Of a stretch of 64,000 bases of DNA, positions 62,051-64,000 are shown piece by piece. The position numbers were made by a program, and so were the translations under genes. The first letter of the stretch is position 1. The number at the start of each line of letters is the position of its first letter. The notes below the pieces were generated by a model. That model was not told the origin of the DNA. It ran no database searches and worked only from the letters and a program-made list of their open reading frames with translations. The stretch lies in contig DLCK01000026.1 of assembly GCA_002480565.1 (NCBI GenBank), positions 188,797-252,796 of the forward strand, in the 5' to 3' direction. Source of the stretch: Phycisphaerales bacterium UBA7800 (GTDB taxonomy: Bacteria; Planctomycetota; Phycisphaerae; Phycisphaerales; Phycisphaeraceae).

Positions 62051-62857
62051 TTAGTCGATTTCGGATTCACCGGGTTCGGCATCACCAAAAAGGGCACTGC
62101 CGACGCGAACGACGTTGGCACCACATTCGATGGCCAGTTCAAAATCGTTGCTCATCCCCATGGATAAAGCAGTGAAATACTTGCCGCCGATACCGAGCTT
62201 TTTGACTTCCTGGAACACTTCGGAAGTCCGCTGGAAGGTGGCTCGAATCAGTCCAAGGTCTTCGGTGTCCGGTGCCATGGTCATCAGCCCGCGAAGTCGG
62301 AGGTTGACCATGGAGTCGATTTGTTCAGCTAAGTGAATCACCGCAGGGATGGCTACGCCGGACTTGGTGGTTTCGCCCGAGGCATTGACCTGCAGGAGGA
62401 TATCGATGGGCTTGTCGCGCTTGACGCCGATGTGGTGGAGTTCTTCTGCTAACCGCAGCGAATCGACACTATGGGTTAAATCCACTAGATTGACGATTTG
62501 CTTGGCTTTGTTGCGTTGGAGGTGGCCGATCATGTGCCAGCGGACATGGGTTGCCGCCTTGGTGAAGTCCACATCCTCGCGGGTTGAAGCCGAGCCGAGG
62601 GTCCGTTTACGGGAGAGGAATTCGCTCAGCGATGCGACGCGTTTTTCCAGTTGCTGGACGCGGCTTTCACCTAAATCCATCTGCCCCATATCCACGAGCA
62701 TGCGGATTTGATCAGGCGTTGCATACTTGGTCACTGCTACCAGTAGCACATCTTCAGGCTTGCGCCCGACTTTGGCTGCGGCATTGGCAATTCGGTCCAA
62801 TACTGCCTGGTAGGCATCACGAAGTTCACTTGGCGTTGTCACACGTGCAATTGTCAT
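62051..62857 (-). CDS. yggS: YggS-family PLP homeostasis protein
   Basis: 268 residues from ATG 62857; in-frame starts up to 62899 exist, but the family usually begins at this point. The PLP lysine is in VAVTKYA; the motifs WHMIGHLQRNKAK, HSVDSLRLAEEL, GLMTMAPDTED and LSMGMSNDFELAIECGANVVRVGSALFG are diagnostic. YggS/PLPBP proteins carry PLP without catalytic activity and control cellular vitamin B6 balance. An internal insertion (SLSEFLSRKRTLGSASTRED) lies after residue 75, in the loop before the PLP barrel strand with WHMIGH. Confidence 0.92.
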   Translation of the reverse strand: MTIARVTTPSELRDAYQAVLDRIANAAAKVGRKPEDVLLVAVTKYATPDQIRMLVDMGQMDLGESRVQQLEKRVASLSEFLSRKRTLGSASTREDVDFTKAATHVRWHMIGHLQRNKAKQIVNLVDLTHSVDSLRLAEELHHIGVKRDKPIDILLQVNASGETTKSGVAIPAVIHLAEQIDSMVNLRLRGLMTMAPDTEDLGLIRATFQRTSEVFQEVKKLGIGGKYFTALSMGMSNDFELAIECGANVVRVGSALFGDAEPGESEID

Positions 62858-63047
62858 GGATGTGAAGATAGGCAAAACGGCGGTTTGATTCAACATCAAG
62901 CCGGATTTTTACACCATCAATCCACAAGATTCGGATGTAAAATTGTGGAAAAGGACGCTCAATCGGCGATTGGAACAGGCGAGGTGGATTGTATTGCGTC
63001 CAATAAAGATAAATAACGCTTTTTTACAAAAAACGGGAAAAGATTCA

Positions 63048-63076
63048 TTGACAATTTAAAAAACACCCGATACTCT
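63048..63076 (+). promoter_or_regulatory. Strong sigma-70-like promoter of the RNA locus
   Basis: TTGACA (63048-63053), a 17-base spacer and TACTCT (63071-63076). The -35 is a perfect consensus and the spacing ideal; the -10 is weaker. Initiation would be near 63083, at the start of structured sequence and not near any start codon. Confidence 0.6.
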
Positions 63077-63082
63077 TTTAAC

Positions 63083-63503
63083 AGACAAGCCGACGGGATT
63101 CGACTGTCTAACGAACAGAACCAAATCAGCACTTGATGACTGGGAAGTTCTGGGAAAGCATCGAGCGAGTTTAAAGGTCGTTATCGACTCTCAAAGCCCG
63201 TCGGATTTGACTGAAAATAAAACAAGCGTGTACTGCATGCGATCGACGGTTTTTGTGTCGGTTGCCGGAGTAAAAGTTCCAGGGGCCCAGCAGTTCACGC
63301 GACGTCATGAGGTGTGGCCGGCCGCAGAAGGGAAGGCGGGAACTTTTGTGGCCGGTCGCTTTTTTTCGACCCCCTCCACGTGTCGTTTGCTGCATTTGTA
63401 ATGAGTTTAGCAGCTTAACATGACACGAGACCATAACCCGGTTTGAGTAGTGCCAAGCCGCGGTGCCGGGCAGTGGATGAAACCCCCACGCCCGGCTTTT
63501 TTT
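63083..63503 (+). ncRNA. Structured non-coding RNA locus of unknown family
   Basis: From the promoter onward there is no gene but dense base-pairing. CCGACGGG (63090-63098) pairs with CCCGTCGG (63197-63204), enclosing TAACG/CGTTA (63109-63113, 63179-63183) and CTTGATG/CATCGAG (63132-63138, 63159-63165). Then comes AAAAGTTCC (63272-63280) with GGAACTTTT (63339-63347), and a seven-T run near 63360-63366. A further hairpin (GTGTC..GCTGC with GCAGC..GACAC, 63380-63426) precedes a strong terminator at 63465-63503. It could be one RNA of about 420 bases or two consecutive RNAs. Resemblance to tmRNA is superficial (see rejected items). Confidence 0.55.
63465..63503 (+). terminator. Rho-independent terminator of the RNA locus
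   Basis: GCCGGGC (63465-63471) pairs with GCCCGGC (63490-63496), with extra GTGG/CCCAC pairing inside, followed by seven T residues. It lies 82 bases before the start of the small membrane protein gene. Confidence 0.88.
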
Positions 63504-63584
63504 ATGCGCAGACTTTCTATAACATTCAGCGATTCAAACGGTTTGATCAACTGTTAGACAGTCTTCGCAATTAACCAGGGGAAA

Positions 63585-63785
63585 ATGATGGGTCTCACCG
63601 AACTGATTGCAATCGCAGTAGTCCTGAATCTCGTCTTGTGGATCATTGGACTTGTTGATGTTGCACGCAGCCAGTTTGCCGACGAAAGCACCAAGGTAAT
63701 CTGGTTTGTAATTGTATTTGTTTTTTATGGCATAGGTGCGGTTCTATATTTCACATTTGCCCGAAAACGTAGGCTAAAAGCCTAG
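63585..63785 (+). CDS. Small membrane protein with PLDc_N domain
   Basis: 66 residues, start ATG 63585 (or the adjacent ATG 63588), with AGGGG upstream. Two hydrophobic helices (about 7-27 and 38-58) carry the PLDc_N pattern: an Asp-Val pair after the first helix (GLVDVARSQF), KVIWFVIVFVFYGIGAVLYF and a basic end RKRRLKA. In larger proteins this domain precedes phospholipase D-type catalytic domains; alone it is a common small membrane protein of unknown role. It is preceded by the RNA locus terminator, so it has its own promoter. Confidence 0.85.
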   Translation: MMGLTELIAIAVVLNLVLWIIGLVDVARSQFADESTKVIWFVIVFVFYGIGAVLYFTFARKRRLKA

Positions 63786-64000
63786 CATGCTTCCGACTCA
63801 TCAACGCTGTGTCTAACCGCTCGGCATTATCGCGCGAGTGGGTAAGTGGGTACTGGGTAACTCAGCGGAAACGATATCCGATAGCCATCGCTGCCATGTC
63901 ATGCTGATTGCCTGACCAGGGGTGCTGCGCGACTCGCATCAACAAGTTGATACTCCGTTGCTCTCACCCCCCCCAGGAAGGCAATGCCGTGAACTGAGTT
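63786..64000. other. Window end, nothing recognised
   Basis: No open reading frame, hairpin or repeat is clear in the final 215 bases. Confidence 0.4.

Noticed and set aside
63084..63420. tmRNA (ssrA): GGATTCGAC 13 bases from the predicted transcript start and TTTAGCAGCTTAA, like the end of the E. coli tag frame, at about 63406
   Set aside because: The two motifs are about 310 bases apart instead of about 90, no T-arm with GGTTCRA, no acceptor partner for the 5' end and no CCA end are present, and the LAA-like string is part of a hairpin (GCTGC...GCAGC). Neither the standard nor the circularly permuted layout fits.

Overview
The window looks like chromosome from a planctomycete of the Phycisphaerae type. 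The evidence is indirect but consistent. It has many pseudopilin-like proteins with an N-terminal FTLIELLVVI prepilin motif and a C-terminal H-X9-DG motif, small membrane proteins with a PYC-x2-C-NYDLR zinc ribbon, a large ComEC, mixed c-di-GMP and histidine-kinase signalling, and scattered carbohydrate-active genes. No rRNA, tRNA, CRISPR array, transposase or phage gene was seen. Genes lie on both strands in short operons, and GC content is roughly 50 percent.

Layout. 1-6300: a truncated MoxR ATPase and a CPBP protease, then a minus-strand operon in which a GntR-type sugar-sensing regulator overlaps the first of five tandem pseudopilin genes. 6761-9732: a small membrane protein, then an ATPase-PilZ-PilZ fusion and a SpoIIE phosphatase that look like a c-di-GMP-linked partner-switching pair. 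9808-18347: a NeuB-like synthase, LeuB, ComEC and three zinc-ribbon membrane paralogues. 18573-24051: polyphosphate kinase, a threonine-rich leader peptide with attenuator, threonyl-tRNA synthetase and a TrkA-N protein. 24144-34885: a Cache sensor kinase, an FHA-GspE ATPase with a pseudopilin, a TPR protein with a TMTC-like membrane protein, and a hybrid kinase. 35185-44046: an oligogalacturonate-lyase-like protein with a divergent MFS transporter, a LacI regulator with an alpha-mannosidase, and a cytochrome c-sugar dehydrogenase fusion. 44815-53096: RecO, an alpha/beta-hydrolase, cysteine synthase, a DUF423 protein, a SYLF lipoprotein, phosphoglycerate kinase, a large exported protein and a CbiX-like chelatase. 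53786-64000: a kinase plus REC-GGDEF-EAL pair, a GH105 hydrolase, a HAD phosphatase, Fpg, YggS, small membrane proteins and a structured RNA locus.

Functional themes are surface pseudopilins under sugar-sensing control, c-di-GMP signalling (PilZ, GGDEF and EAL domains next to secretion/pilus genes), and use of pectin and mannose-containing glycans. Gaps between genes are rich in palindromic repeats: nested CGCCAAG/CGCAGAG/CACGAAG arrays, MITE-like inverted repeats and a 512-bp quasi-palindrome.

The strongest new leads are the threonine attenuator in front of thrS, the regulator-pseudopilin operon, the ATPase-PilZ-PilZ fusion and the RNA locus at 63048-63503.
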